DNA of 64,000 nt, taken from positions 2,170,001 to 2,234,000 of the forward strand of contig NC_015164.1 in NCBI RefSeq assembly GCF_000190575.1. The letters are read 5' to 3'. Made by a program: the position numbers and the translations under genes. Origin of the DNA: Phocaeicola salanitronis DSM 18170 (lineage in GTDB: Bacteria; Bacteroidota; Bacteroidia; Bacteroidales; Bacteroidaceae). Positions 26,549-35,614 of the stretch are shown piece by piece (within the stretch, counting starts at the first letter, position 1; every line of letters starts with the position of its first letter). The notes beneath the pieces are model-generated. The model was given only the letters and a program-made list of their open reading frames with translations. It had not been told where the DNA came from and did no database searches.

Positions 26549-27541
26549 TTATTCAGCACGCAAAGTGAAGCGTTTGAATTCTGTTACCACCAATTCCGGA
26601 TCTGCAGCTTTCAATACTTCTGCAACCGTCTTTTTCGGGTCCATGATGCTTTCTTGCTTCAGCAAGCAAACTTCTTTCAAGAATTTGCCCAAACGGCCTT
26701 TCGCAATATTTTCAATCATAGCCTGAGGCAAGTTGGCAGATTTCTCGGCAGCAACTGTCGCTTTGATTTCTTTTGCTTTGGCTACATCTTCAGCTGTAAT
26801 CCAACCCTTAGCCATGTTGCTTTCCATGTGCTCTTCGCTGTCTACGTGAGCAGGATTGATACCGGCTTTCTTCAAAGCAGCATCTACCGCTTTCTGCACT
26901 TGTTCAGCCTTTGTCTTTTCAACGGCTACGTTGATTTCTTCTTGTTTCACAGCTTCGGGAACGCCGTCTTCATCGATAGCAATCGGGTTCATAGCTGCAA
27001 TCTGCATGCAGATTTCGTGAGCCACCTGTGCATCGCATACTTTGTTGAAAGCAACGATTGTACAAAGCTGGTTCTTGTTCATGTGATTGTAAACGGCAGT
27101 ACAAGCGCCCGATACGAAATTGTAACCATCCAACTCGGTCTTTTCGCCAGTCACACCACTGCGTTCTACCACTGCATCCGCTACCGTACCATTACCCATC
27201 GGCAAAGCTTTCACTTCATCCAAAGTCTGGCATTTGTTTGCGATAGCTGCATCCAGAATAGCCTGAGTCAATGCCACGAAATCAGCGTTCTTGGCAACGA
27301 AGTCGGTTTCACATTTCAAGGCAATCATTGCAGCATAATCACCGGTAGACTTAGCCAGTACACAACCTTCTGAAGTTTCACGGTCAGAACGTTTTGCAGC
27401 TACTGCCTGTCCTTTTTTACGGATAATTTCCATTGCTTTATCGAAATCGCCTTCAGATTCTGTTAAAGCGTTTTTACAGTCCATCATACCAGCTCCTGTC
27501 ATTTTACGAAGCTTGGTGATATCAGCCATACTTACAGCCAT
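26549..27541 (-). CDS. tsf: Elongation factor Ts
   Basis: Guanine-nucleotide exchange factor that recycles EF-Tu during translation. Length 330 residues, longer than the E. coli protein (283). The N-terminal UBA-like domain and signature are plain: ITKLRKMTGAGMMDCKNAL, and the core motif CETDFVAKNADF follows at about 80. The start ATG at 27541 (protein MAVSMADITK) was chosen; an upstream extension of 16 codons is A/T-rich leader. It is last in the rplM-rpsI-rpsB-tsf set, with 129 bases and an inverted repeat separating it from rpsB. Confidence 0.95.
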   Translation of the reverse strand: MAVSMADITKLRKMTGAGMMDCKNALTESEGDFDKAMEIIRKKGQAVAAKRSDRETSEGCVLAKSTGDYAAMIALKCETDFVAKNADFVALTQAILDAAIANKCQTLDEVKALPMGNGTVADAVVERSGVTGEKTELDGYNFVSGACTAVYNHMNKNQLCTIVAFNKVCDAQVAHEICMQIAAMNPIAIDEDGVPEAVKQEEINVAVEKTKAEQVQKAVDAALKKAGINPAHVDSEEHMESNMAKGWITAEDVAKAKEIKATVAAEKSANLPQAMIENIAKGRLGKFLKEVCLLKQESIMDPKKTVAEVLKAADPELVVTEFKRFTLRAE

Positions 27542-27590
27542 AATATTTTTCTTATTTAAATTAATGAATGAATAATCGTTATAAAGCAAA

Positions 27591-27662
27591 TTGAGAGTTG
27601 AGAATAGAGCACCGAGAATCGCTTATACAGTAACCCTCACTCCTCAATCCTCAACTCTCAAC
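27591..27662. repeat. Family H inverted repeat between rpsB and tsf
   Basis: Arms TTGAGAGTTGAGAAT and CAATCCTCAACTCTCAACT pair with small gaps, giving a long stem in the intergenic part of the ribosomal operon. Only one copy was seen in the window. Confidence 0.6.
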
Positions 27663-27670
27663 TATTTATG

Positions 27671-28510
27671 TTAAGCTTCTTCGTCTTCCTTTGAGATGAA
27701 AGCAGCTGCCTTAGACGCATTGATTGCGTCTTGTTCAGCCTTATCCATACGAGCCTTTGCAGCTTTCTTCTTGCCAGCCTTCGGTGCATTTTCACCGGCA
27801 GCTTCCATGTCTACTTTTTCAGCTTTTCTTTCTTCCAAGCCTTCTGCCATAGCGGCGCAGCATGCGTCCAAGATTACTTCTACAGATTTCGTAGCATCAT
27901 CGTTAGCCGGAATTACGAAATCTACATTGGTAGGATCTGAGTTTGTATCTACGATTGCAAATACAGGAATACCCAAACGGTTTGCTTCACGTACCGCGAT
28001 ATTTTCTTTCATTACGTCAACCACAAACAATGCAGACGGCAGACGAGTCAAGTCCGCGATAGAACCCAGGTTCTTTTCCAATTTAGCACGCTGGCGAGAA
28101 ATCTGAAGAATTTCTCTCTTCGACAAGTTTGCGTAGGTTCCGTCATTAGTCAATTTATCAATAGTAGCCATTTTCTTCACAGCCTTACGGATTGTCGGGA
28201 AGTTAGTTAACATACCGCCCGGCCAACGTTCGATTACATAAGGCATGTTTACAGAAGTAGCCTTTTCGGCTACAATCTGTTTTGCTTGTTTCTTAGTAGC
28301 AACAAACAGGACTTTTTTTCCTGATTTTGCAATTTGTTTCAAAGCTTCAGCAGCTTCGTCTACTTTGGCAACGGTCTTGTTCAAGTCGATGATATGGATG
28401 CCGTTACGTTCCATAAAGATATAAGGAGCCATTGCAGGATTCCACTTTCTTTTCAAGTGTCCGAAGTGGCAACCAGCCTCCAATAAAGTATCAAAATTTA
28501 CTCTTGACAT
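27671..28510 (-). CDS. rpsB: 30S ribosomal protein S2
   Basis: Small-subunit ribosomal protein, 279 residues. N terminus LLEAGCHFGHLKRKWNPAM, the FIMERNGIHIIDLNKT-like YIFMERNGIHIIDL and the FVATKKQAK segment are characteristic. The last 50 residues are an Ala/Lys/Glu-rich extension (KAGKKKAAKARMDKAEQD) that is longer than in E. coli and usual in Bacteroidetes. Upstream of tsf, downstream of rpsI; the 220-base gap to rpsI holds an A/T-rich inverted repeat, so the set may be read as two units. Confidence 0.96.
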   Translation of the reverse strand: MSRVNFDTLLEAGCHFGHLKRKWNPAMAPYIFMERNGIHIIDLNKTVAKVDEAAEALKQIAKSGKKVLFVATKKQAKQIVAEKATSVNMPYVIERWPGGMLTNFPTIRKAVKKMATIDKLTNDGTYANLSKREILQISRQRAKLEKNLGSIADLTRLPSALFVVDVMKENIAVREANRLGIPVFAIVDTNSDPTNVDFVIPANDDATKSVEVILDACCAAMAEGLEERKAEKVDMEAAGENAPKAGKKKAAKARMDKAEQDAINASKAAAFISKEDEEA

Positions 28511-28625
28511 GATTTAATTCTTTTAATCGTTTACTTTCTTTTTTGTTGTGAATTGAACCAACCGCCTGGTAGTTTCCCTACAAACACATGCAAAGAAAAT
28601 CCAAACAGTTTAGATACTAAACGCC

Positions 28626-28730
28626 TTTTTAAGTTTTTGAGTTTTTAAGATTTTAAGTTTTGTGAGTTTAAGTCGCCATATAAGCCTTATAAACTAAAGA
28701 ACTAACAAACTTAAAAACTAAGAACTCAAA
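28626..28730. repeat. Family G A/T-rich inverted repeat between rpsI and rpsB
   Basis: Left arm is built from TTTTTAAGTTTTTGAG units, right arm from TTAAAAACTAAGAACTC units, so the two fold together imperfectly. Its end lies directly after the rpsI stop codon (TAA followed by TTTGAGTTC on the minus strand). Similar units occur at 33631-33655 and 33806-33860. Confidence 0.55.
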
Positions 28731-29117
28731 TTAACGTTTACTGAACTGGAATCTGCGACGTGCTTTCGGACGACCCGGTTTCTTACGTTCAACGGCACGT
28801 GAATCACGTGTCATGAAGCCTTCTGCACGAAGCGTCTTCTTGTCTTCAGGATTGATTTTCACCAATGCGCGGGCAATGGCAAGACGCAAAGCCTGAGACT
28901 GTCCTGTAAATCCGCCACCATTCAGGTTTACTTTGATATCATATTTTTCAGCCACTTCCAACTTATTCAACGGCTGTTTTACTACATATTGCAGGATAGG
29001 TGATGGAAAGTACTGTGCAAGGTCTCTCTTGTTAATAGTAATCTTTCCTGTACCTTCACTAACGAAAACACGAGCTACTGCGCTTTTACGTCTGCCTAAT
29101 GCATTTACTACTTCCAT
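28731..29117 (-). CDS. rpsI: 30S ribosomal protein S9
   Basis: Small-subunit ribosomal protein, 128 residues, of usual length. The N terminus EVVNALGRRKSAVARVFV, central GGGFTGQSQALRLAIARAL and the basic tail KKPGRPKARRRFQFSKR, which reaches the P-site tRNA in the ribosome, are all present. It follows rplM by six bases, so the two are translated from one message, as in most bacteria. Confidence 0.97.
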   Translation of the reverse strand: MEVVNALGRRKSAVARVFVSEGTGKITINKRDLAQYFPSPILQYVVKQPLNKLEVAEKYDIKVNLNGGGFTGQSQALRLAIARALVKINPEDKKTLRAEGFMTRDSRAVERKKPGRPKARRRFQFSKR

Positions 29118-29123
29118 GCTTTA

Positions 29124-29585
29124 TTATTTAAGTGAATTAATATCGATTACTTTCGGACTCTGAGCCTCGTGCTTGTGCTCAGCGCCTTCATACACATACA
29201 GGTTGCCCAACAGCTTAGCGCCCAAACGGTTCTTGGGAAGCATGCCTTTTACGACACGTCTCATCAACTTGTCGTATCCGTTAGGTTTCTGAACCAAACG
29301 AGCCGGAGTGATTTCACGCTGACCGCCGGGATAGCCGGTATAGCTCAGGTAAACCTTGTCAGTCCATTTGTTTCCTGTAAATTTCACCTTACTTGCGTTA
29401 ATGATAATCACATTATCGCCACAATCTACGTGAGGGGTAAAGTTCGGTTTGTACTTACCTCTCAAAAGTTTCGCAACTTTAGCACCGAGACGGCCTACAA
29501 CCTGATCGGTAGCATCTACTATGACCCATTCTTTGTTCACAGTAGCCTTGTTTGCAGAAATGGTCTTGTAACTTAAAGTATCCAC
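29124..29585 (-). CDS. rplM: 50S ribosomal protein L13
   Basis: Large-subunit ribosomal protein, 153 residues. Family segments VNKEWVIVDATDQVVGRLG, the DNVIIINASKVKFTGNKW stretch and the VKGMLPKNRLG motif are visible. First gene of the rplM-rpsI-rpsB-tsf set; a well-formed promoter lies at 29708-29738, giving a leader of about 120 bases. Confidence 0.97.
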   Translation of the reverse strand: MDTLSYKTISANKATVNKEWVIVDATDQVVGRLGAKVAKLLRGKYKPNFTPHVDCGDNVIIINASKVKFTGNKWTDKVYLSYTGYPGGQREITPARLVQKPNGYDKLMRRVVKGMLPKNRLGAKLLGNLYVYEGAEHKHEAQSPKVIDINSLK

Positions 29586-29707
29586 TCTTAAATCTGTTTA
29601 AAATGTTAACTACTAAAAAACAATCTTTCCTGCCTTTCTTCTCCGGACAAAAGAATACAAGGCAGCCAGATCTTTTTAAATCATACTAATTGATAATAAT
29701 CGGCTTG

Positions 29708-29738
29708 CAAAGGTACGGCTTTTATCCGAACCCACAAA
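29708..29738 (-). promoter_or_regulatory. Promoter of the rplM operon
   Basis: On the minus strand, TTTG (29738-29735), 19 bases, then TACCTTTG (29715-29708): a textbook Bacteroides promoter. Confidence 0.8.
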
Positions 29739-29943
29739 GATTTTAGATATTTTTTTCTTTTAAACAGATGAGCAAGTGCCTGTTGGCAAGCGCTGTCTTT
29801 ATTGTTCATACGCAGAGGCGCAAAAAATGCACATACCTCCACTTGCTTACCTATTTCAGAAGAAGGACAAACAAGAAAGCGGAGGCATGTGCATAACACA
29901 AATCAGCGTTTACACACTTTTGTCAAACACGGCAAAAAGCAGG

Positions 29944-30426
29944 TTAACGCACAATGTCGGTCGGATAGCTGGACGGCATTTCGATTTTTCTCCAGATTTC
30001 GTGCGACCAAACATCGTCACCCACTTCAGGCGTTTTAAACTTCACAAACATCAGCGTGCCGTTTTCAGCCAGTTCAAAATGCATCAAGTTATCTTTACCC
30101 TCCAGACTCGGAAGATGAATGTTTTTCTTAACATGCTCAGTATAAGTAGAATCGGAATTCAACGTATAGGTCCCCGACCCGATGATAATAGCGCCCGCAG
30201 GCATCATAACCACATTGGTAAACTCACCGCTTTCACCCAAAATCTTCAACGAATTACTTGGCTTCAGTTCTCCCGGGAGAGCCGGCAAAGAAGAACTATA
30301 GAAACACATTTGCCATACACCTTTCAATGATTCCGGAGTAGTTGAATTAAACCAGTCTTGAGCATACGAATTCACCACACCCATAAATGAGCACACTACC
30401 GCGATAAATAAAGAACGTGCTTTCAT
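29944..30426 (-). CDS. Secreted DUF4488-like protein
   Basis: Exported protein of 160 residues. The ATG at 30426 gives a clean signal peptide (MKARSLFIAVVCSFMGVVNSYAQ). The mature part begins with a LKGVWQMC strand and continues as an eight- to ten-stranded beta barrel pattern with a GTYTLNSDSTYTEHV strand, similar to DUF4488/lipocalin-like calycins. No enzyme motif is visible. A -7 box (TATATTTG on the minus strand, 30472-30465) lies 38 bases upstream. It is alone between the ribosomal operon and asnS. The family call is by eye. Confidence 0.65.
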   Translation of the reverse strand: MKARSLFIAVVCSFMGVVNSYAQDWFNSTTPESLKGVWQMCFYSSSLPALPGELKPSNSLKILGESGEFTNVVMMPAGAIIIGSGTYTLNSDSTYTEHVKKNIHLPSLEGKDNLMHFELAENGTLMFVKFKTPEVGDDVWSHEIWRKIEMPSSYPTDIVR

Positions 30427-30576
30427 GATGTAAAATTTTAGAGTTAAACAAAAATGTTGATGCACAAATATATAGAACTTTTTCCGGAAAACCTCACGTT
30501 TGAGGAAATAAATTTAGGGGAAAGGAATGTTAAATATAGTAAAAGCAAGAAAGGAGGAAAGACAGGTATGCGTATA

Positions 30577-30752
30577 AGAGCCTGTTTAAATTTTGCTCAG
30601 GTTAATTTTGCGAATTGTTTTCGAGGATGTTTTTCTGATTTTATGAGGAGGATAGCGGGCTATCTGACGAATAAAATCTGGAAAACAGACCGGAAACAAA
30701 CGAAAAAGAACCTGATAGAATATTACTTTATTGGAAAATTTAAACAGGCTCT
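30577..30752. repeat. Family A inverted-repeat element, copy A2 (176 bp)
   Basis: Best-preserved copy: ends AGAGCCTGTTTAAATTTTGC and GGAAAATTTAAACAGGCTCT are inverted repeats of each other. The left 105 bases match A1 almost base for base; the right part is different from A1 but matches, reversed, the left part of A3 at 43824. Confidence 0.85.
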
Positions 30753-30767
30753 AAAACCGATTGATGT

Positions 30768-30840
30768 TTCACCGCAAAGGGAACAAAGTACAGAAGAAGT
30801 TTTTAAAAACCCTGCATGCCTCTGTGCCCTCTGCGGTGAA
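30768..30840. repeat. Family E hairpin, copy E2
   Basis: Ends TTCACCGCAAAGGGAAC and GTGCCCTCTGCGGTGAA form an imperfect stem. It follows A2 after 15 bases and precedes the 3' end of asnS by 22 bases. The 397-base gap 30466-30862 contains only A2, E2 and a short unassigned stretch. Confidence 0.65.
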
Positions 30841-30862
30841 TAAACTATTCGGTTACTTATAA

Positions 30863-32266
30863 TTAGAATTCTGCATTATGCGGAGTACGCGGGAACGGTA
30901 TGACATCGCGGATGTTCGCCATGCCGGTCACAAACAACAACAAGCGCTCGAAACCCAGCCCGAATCCTGAGTGCGGACAGGTTCCGTATTTGCGTGTATC
31001 CAAATACCACCACATGTCTTTCATCGGAATATTCAATTCCTTGATACGGGTGAGCAACTTATCATAATCGGCTTCACGCTCCGAGCCGCCGATAATCTCA
31101 CCGATTTTCGGGAACAAGACGTCCATCGCACGCACCGTTTTGCCGTCCTCGTTCTGCTTCATATAGAACGCCTTGATTTCTTTCGGATAATCGGTCAGGA
31201 TAACCGGACGCTTGAAATGCTCTTCTACCAAATAACGTTCGTGCTCCGAAGCCAAATCGACGCCCCAATATACCGGGAATTCGAACTTATGTCCGTTTGC
31301 CACGGCTTCTTCCAATATCTTAATGCCTTCCGTGTAAGGCAAGCGTACGAAACTTTCTTTCAACACGCCTTGCAAGCGTTCGATCAATTCCTTATCAAAA
31401 TGGTCGTTCAGGAACTTCACGTCATCATAGCAATTATCCAAAGCCCATTGCACGCAATACTTGATGAACTCTTCCGCCAGGTCCATGTTGTCATTGATGT
31501 CATTGAAAGCCACCTCCGGCTCAATCATCCAGAACTCAGCCAAGTGACGCGGAGTGTTCGAATTCTCTGCACGGAACGTAGGGCCAAACGTATAAATCGC
31601 GCCCAAAGCCGTTGCAGCCAATTCTCCTTCCAACTGTCCGGATACGGTCAAACTGGCCTGCTTGCCAAAGAAATCATTGTCATAAATGATAGAGCCGTTC
31701 TCGTCTTTCTTCAAATCATACAAGTTCATTGTAGTGACCTGAAACATCTGGCCGGCACCTTCGCAATCAGAAGCGGTAATCAACGGCGTATGGAAATAGA
31801 AGAAGCCTCGCTCGTGGAAGAACTTATGAATGGCAATCGCCATATTATGGCGGATGCGGAACACTGCGCCAAACGTATTGGTACGCGGACGCAGATGCGC
31901 GATTTCACGCAAAAATTCCATTGAATGCCCTTTCTTTTGGAGCGGATAGGTATTATCACATACGCCCAACACTTCAATTTCACGAGCCTGTATCTCGGCA
32001 GCTTGCCCTGCGCCTACTGATTCTACCAATATTCCGTTGACACTCAGACAAGCTCCGGTAGTAATTTGCTTCAACAACTCTTCATCGAAGTTTGCAAGAT
32101 CAACAACAATCTGTACATTATTTATTGTAGAACCGTCATTCAAAGCAATAAAACTAACTTGTTTGCTACCTCGGCGGGTACGCACCCACCCTCTTACATT
32201 GACCATTGTCCCGAAATCACGGCACTTCAGCAGGTCAACAATTTTTGTTCTACGAATCTTTTCCAT
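30863..32266 (-). CDS. asnS: Asparaginyl-tRNA synthetase
   Basis: Class II aminoacyl-tRNA synthetase of 467 residues that charges tRNA-Asn. The N-terminal OB-fold ([19 protein letters not shown]) is the anticodon-binding domain. The catalytic core shows motif 2 ([25 protein letters not shown]) and motif 3 ([15 protein letters not shown]), and the N-terminal part of the core [15 protein letters not shown]. The E-N-S-x-T-x-R-H-x-x-E-F-W pattern separates AsnRS from AspRS. It is 17 bases downstream of the RluB-type gene on the same strand, so they are likely co-transcribed. Confidence 0.97.
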   Translation of the reverse strand: MEKIRRTKIVDLLKCRDFGTMVNVRGWVRTRRGSKQVSFIALNDGSTINNVQIVVDLANFDEELLKQITTGACLSVNGILVESVGAGQAAEIQAREIEVLGVCDNTYPLQKKGHSMEFLREIAHLRPRTNTFGAVFRIRHNMAIAIHKFFHERGFFYFHTPLITASDCEGAGQMFQVTTMNLYDLKKDENGSIIYDNDFFGKQASLTVSGQLEGELAATALGAIYTFGPTFRAENSNTPRHLAEFWMIEPEVAFNDINDNMDLAEEFIKYCVQWALDNCYDDVKFLNDHFDKELIERLQGVLKESFVRLPYTEGIKILEEAVANGHKFEFPVYWGVDLASEHERYLVEEHFKRPVILTDYPKEIKAFYMKQNEDGKTVRAMDVLFPKIGEIIGGSEREADYDKLLTRIKELNIPMKDMWWYLDTRKYGTCPHSGFGLGFERLLLFVTGMANIRDVIPFPRTPHNAEF

Positions 32267-32283
32267 TTTTCTATTCTTAATTA

Positions 32284-33579
32284 TTATTCAAAAGCCCCCA
32301 TACGAAGCATATTCACTTCACGTTCTGTCAAATAACGCCAATCGCCCCGGCGCAATCCTTTCTTCGTCAAACCGGCAAAATAGACACGGTCCAATTTAAT
32401 GACCCGATAGCCCAACGATTCAAAGATACGGCGGACAATGCGGTTCTTGCCAGAATGGATTTCGATGCCTACCTGCGACTTGTCCGTATCCGAAGCATAA
32501 CTGATGGCATCGGCATGTATTTCCCCGTCATCCAACGTGATGCCCGAAGCAATCTGGTCCAAATCGGCTTTCGTCACATTCTTGTCGAGGAACACGTGAT
32601 AGATTTTCTTCTTCAAATATTTGGGATGAGTCAGCTTCGAAGCCAAATCACCGTCATTGGTCAGCAACAAGACACCCGTCGTATTGCGGTCCAGACGCCC
32701 TACGGGATAAATACGTTCCGTGCAAGCGTCTTTCACCAAGTCCAAAACGGTCTTGCGCTCTTGCGGATCATCCGAAGTCGTTACGCAATCTTTAGGCTTG
32801 TTCAACAAGACATATACTTTCCGTTCAATCTTAACCGGCTGGTCATGAAACTTCACTTCATCACTCCGTTTTACTTTCGTACCCAATTCGGTTACAACCA
32901 CACCGTTAACCGAAACGACTCCAGCCGTAATAAACTCATCGGCTTCACGGCGTGAGCACAATCCGGCATTTGCCAAGAACTTGTTCAGACGAATCGGTTC
33001 GTTCGGGTCAGCCAGCACCTCCTTGTATTCCATCTGTTTCTTCTTGCTGTATTTGGCATTCGGATTGTAATCGGCTGTACGTGGACGCCCCCCTTGCGGA
33101 CGCCCATAACCGCCCGATTGATTGGAGTTGTACGGGCGTGACGGACGATAGCCGCCTTCACCCTGCGGACCGTTGTTATAGCGCGGACGGTAAGGGCGTT
33201 GTTCGCCGTTCTCTTCCTTATTATATCGGGGCGTGTACGAAGAACGTTGCGGGCGGTAGCCGCCTTCGCCTTGCGGACCGTTGTTATAACGCGGACGGTA
33301 AGGACGCTGTTCTCCGTTTTCCTCCTTATTATATCGGGGCGCATACGACGAGCGTTGCGGGCGGTAGCCGCCTTCTTCCCCTTGATTATTATAGCGTGGG
33401 CGATAAGGACGCTGCGGACGTTCATCCGAATTGGAATTAAATCTCGGACGGCGTTCATATCCATTTCCCCTGTCACCCCGATTATACTTGTTATACCCTT
33501 CTCTGTTGTTATACGATTTGTAACCGTCACGGCCAGACTGGTAGTTTTCACCTTCTTGTCTGTCTTCTTTCTCTGCCAT
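32284..33579 (-). CDS. RluB-type 23S rRNA pseudouridine synthase with repeat-rich N-terminal extension
   Basis: Modifies uridine in rRNA; cytoplasmic. The ATG at 33579 ([13 protein letters not shown]) gives 431 residues. The C-terminal half is a complete enzyme: S4 RNA-binding domain (about 198-245, [20 protein letters not shown]) and RsuA/RluB catalytic domain with the active Asp in [14 protein letters not shown]. The N-terminal 190 residues are low-complexity, rich in Arg, Tyr, Gly and Asn, and contain a 36-residue tandem repeat (unit begins [16 protein letters not shown]), encoded by a 108-base DNA repeat. Such basic disordered tails are frequent on this enzyme in Bacteroidetes and probably bind RNA. 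Confidence 0.9.
   Translation of the reverse strand: MAEKEDRQEGENYQSGRDGYKSYNNREGYNKYNRGDRGNGYERRPRFNSNSDERPQRPYRPRYNNQGEEGGYRPQRSSYAPRYNKEENGEQRPYRPRYNNGPQGEGGYRPQRSSYTPRYNKEENGEQRPYRPRYNNGPQGEGGYRPSRPYNSNQSGGYGRPQGGRPRTADYNPNAKYSKKKQMEYKEVLADPNEPIRLNKFLANAGLCSRREADEFITAGVVSVNGVVVTELGTKVKRSDEVKFHDQPVKIERKVYVLLNKPKDCVTTSDDPQERKTVLDLVKDACTERIYPVGRLDRNTTGVLLLTNDGDLASKLTHPKYLKKKIYHVFLDKNVTKADLDQIASGITLDDGEIHADAISYASDTDKSQVGIEIHSGKNRIVRRIFESLGYRVIKLDRVYFAGLTKKGLRRGDWRYLTEREVNMLRMGAFE
33143..33418. repeat. 108-base coding tandem repeat within the pseudouridine synthase gene
   Basis: About two and a half units of 108 bases (36 codons), with few differences between units. The unit encodes two R-Y-N segments around GEGGYRP. 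The high identity suggests recent unit gain or loss. Confidence 0.8.
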
Positions 33580-33666
33580 ATTCTTTTGCTTTTTATAAAT
33601 TAATATTATACCCTTCGCGGGCGTTATCTGTTGAGTTTTTTGAGTTTTTATAGTCAATCAGAAATG

Positions 33667-33804
33667 AATTGCGAAAAATCATTTGTCATGCTGAACGAAG
33701 TGAAGCATCTCGGATGCGCCCACGTGGATGTACACGAGATCCTTCACGTTCGTTCAGGATGACAATACATCAAGAATTTTTCGCAAACCAATTTTGTTTT
33801 ACTA
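33667..33804. repeat. Family C inverted-repeat element, copy C1
   Basis: Ends ATTGCGAAAAATCATTTGTC and ATTTTTCGCAAACCAATTTT; the core folds as GCTGAACGAAGTGAAGCATC against GATCCTTCACGTTCGTTCAG. A second copy in opposite orientation is at 59991-60184. A/T-rich family G units flank this copy on both sides (33631-33655 and 33806-33860). Confidence 0.75.
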
Positions 33805-33864
33805 TAAGTTTTTGAGTTTGTTAGTTTCTATTAGCCCTTAAGCCTTTCAACTCAAAAACTCCCC

Positions 33865-35214
33865 TCACATTCCCGTATAATTATGCGGTGTAATCTTGCG
33901 TAATTCTTGTTTTACTTCTTCACTTACATTCAATGTTTCGATGAAATTCTTGATAGATGCCTCATTGATAGCCTGATTGGTACGGGTCAGGTCTTTCAAT
34001 GCCTCGTACGGATGCGGATACGCTTCACGGCGCAAAATGGTCTGAATGGCTTCTGCCACTACGCTCCAGCAATTATCCAAATCCTCGTAAATCTTATGCT
34101 CGTTCAGCAACAATTTGCCCAGACCTTTCAACGAACTCTGGATTGCAATCACCGTATGCCCGAACGGAACACCGATGTTACGCAGTACCGTAGAGTCGGT
34201 CAGGTCACGCTGCAAACGGGAAACGGGCAATTTCGCAGACAGATGCGACAATACGGCATTCGCCATTCCCAAGTTTCCTTCCGCATTTTCGAAATCAATC
34301 GGATTCACCTTATGCGGCATTGCGCTCGAGCCAACTTCTCCCGCCTTAATCTTCTGCTTGAAATACTCCATGGAGATATATTGCCAGAAGTCGCGGTTCA
34401 TATCAATCATAATCGTGTTGATGCGCTTCATGGCATCGAAAATGGCGCCCAGATTGTCATAGTTCGAAATCTGCGTGGTGTACTCCTCACGTTCCAAGCC
34501 CAACTTTTCTGCCACGAACTTATTTCCGAAAGCTTTCCAGTCGTATTCCGGATAAGCGACATGATGCGCATTGTAGTTGCCCGTAGCCCCACCGAACTTC
34601 GCCGTAACCGGACATGCCTTCAGCACGGCAAGCTGACGTTTCAAACGATAAGCGAACACTTCAATTTCTTTTCCCAAACGCGTAGGAGAAGCCGGTTGCC
34701 CGTGTGTCTTGGCCAGCATCGGAATATCCTTCCATTCTTCGGCATACGCTTCCAGTTGGTCTATCAGCCTCTGAAGCTGCGGATAATACACCTCATCCAA
34801 CGCGTCTTTAATCGACAAAGGCACCGAGGTATTGTTGATATCCTGCGAGGTCAAACCGAAGTGGATAAACTCTTTATATGCTTCCAGCCCGCCCAGGCGG
34901 TCGAATTGTTCCTTGATAAAATATTCCACGGCTTTCACATCGTGATTGGTCACGCTCTCTATCTCCTTGATACGGGCGGCATCTGCCTCCGAGAAATTAC
35001 GGTAGATATCCCGCAACGCGTCAAAACGCGCATGATCCATGCCTTCCAGTTGCGGCAAAGGCAATTCACACAACGTAATAAAATATTCTATTTCCACCCG
35101 CACCCGATATTTCATCAGTGCATACTCAGAGAAATAAGCAGCCAAAGCACCGGTCTTGTTCCTATACCGCCCGTCTATGGGAGATATAGCGGTGAGTAAA
35201 TCAAGCTCCATCAT
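33865..35214 (-). CDS. purB: Adenylosuccinate lyase
   Basis: Purine-synthesis enzyme that releases fumarate from SAICAR and adenylosuccinate. Length 449 residues (448 if the second Met is used). The fumarase-family signature GSSAMPHKVNP is present at about 300-310, the catalytic region KTHGQPASPTRLGKE and the N-terminal LTAISPIDGRYRNKT segment are typical of the E. coli-like PurB branch. The start is followed upstream by a -7 box at 35273-35266. The stop codon (TGA) directly joins an A/T-rich inverted repeat (family G). Confidence 0.96.
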   Translation of the reverse strand: MMELDLLTAISPIDGRYRNKTGALAAYFSEYALMKYRVRVEIEYFITLCELPLPQLEGMDHARFDALRDIYRNFSEADAARIKEIESVTNHDVKAVEYFIKEQFDRLGGLEAYKEFIHFGLTSQDINNTSVPLSIKDALDEVYYPQLQRLIDQLEAYAEEWKDIPMLAKTHGQPASPTRLGKEIEVFAYRLKRQLAVLKACPVTAKFGGATGNYNAHHVAYPEYDWKAFGNKFVAEKLGLEREEYTTQISNYDNLGAIFDAMKRINTIMIDMNRDFWQYISMEYFKQKIKAGEVGSSAMPHKVNPIDFENAEGNLGMANAVLSHLSAKLPVSRLQRDLTDSTVLRNIGVPFGHTVIAIQSSLKGLGKLLLNEHKIYEDLDNCWSVVAEAIQTILRREAYPHPYEALKDLTRTNQAINEASIKNFIETLNVSEEVKQELRKITPHNYTGM

Positions 35215-35265
35215 GATTCTACTAGTAGTTTTTGATTCTTAATACATAATGATCATTAACGGCGG

Positions 35266-35273
35266 CAAAGGTA
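35266..35273 (-). promoter_or_regulatory. -7 box of purB
   Basis: TACCTTTG on the minus strand, 51 bases before the start. No PurR-like operator was recognised. Confidence 0.5.
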
Positions 35274-35369
35274 CGATTTTTTCCTGAGTAAAACAGACTA
35301 ATACAGAAAAGTTTAGTATTTATTTCACAATATCTTGCCCGAACGGGAACAACGTATGGAAGAATCGCA

Positions 35370-35377
35370 TAACTTTG
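35370..35377 (+). promoter_or_regulatory. -7 box of the DUF4250 gene
   Basis: TAACTTTG on the plus strand, 34 bases before the ATG at 35412. Confidence 0.5.
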
Positions 35378-35411
35378 CATCCGCAAAAACAAAAACATAA
35401 AATCAGACATT

Positions 35412-35588
35412 ATGGAATTGCCCAAAGACCCGATGATGCTTTTCAGCTTCATCAACACCAAATTACGAGACTTCTATCCTTCGCTTGACGCGCTTTGCAA
35501 GGACATGAACGTGAAAAAAGAAGACATCATCAACCCGCTGAAATCCGCCGGATTCGAATACAACCGCGAACTGAACAAGTTCTGGTAA
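35412..35588 (+). CDS. DUF4250 small protein (58 residues)
   Basis: A short cytoplasmic protein with no signal peptide: begins MELPKDPMMLFSFINTKLRD and ends NRELNKFW. The LPKDPxMLxSFxNxKLRD start and the KSAGFEYNxxxNxFW end fit the DUF4250 family, whose function is unknown. It resembles a small helical (possibly winged-helix) domain. It has its own -7 box and sits divergent from purB in the same promoter region. Nothing else is in the operon; a nested repeat element follows 26 bases after the stop. Confidence 0.8.
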   Translation: MELPKDPMMLFSFINTKLRDFYPSLDALCKDMNVKKEDIINPLKSAGFEYNRELNKFW

Positions 35589-35614
35589 GGCTTATAAGTA
35601 GATATTGAGCATAT

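Noticed and set aside
30454..30843. 129-codon frame across A2 and E2
   Set aside because: Almost all of it is repeat sequence, and the part shared with A1 is the only reason for resemblance to the frame at 3695.
30971..31924. Open frame of 317 codons antisense to asnS
   Set aside because: Shadow frame; the class II synthetase motifs are on the other strand.
33143..33418. Regular direct repeats that could be taken for a CRISPR array
   Set aside because: The repeats are 108 bases, contiguous without spacers and in frame within a gene.
33907..35199. Open frame of 430 codons antisense to purB
   Set aside because: Shadow of a clear adenylosuccinate lyase gene; no domain, no start signal.
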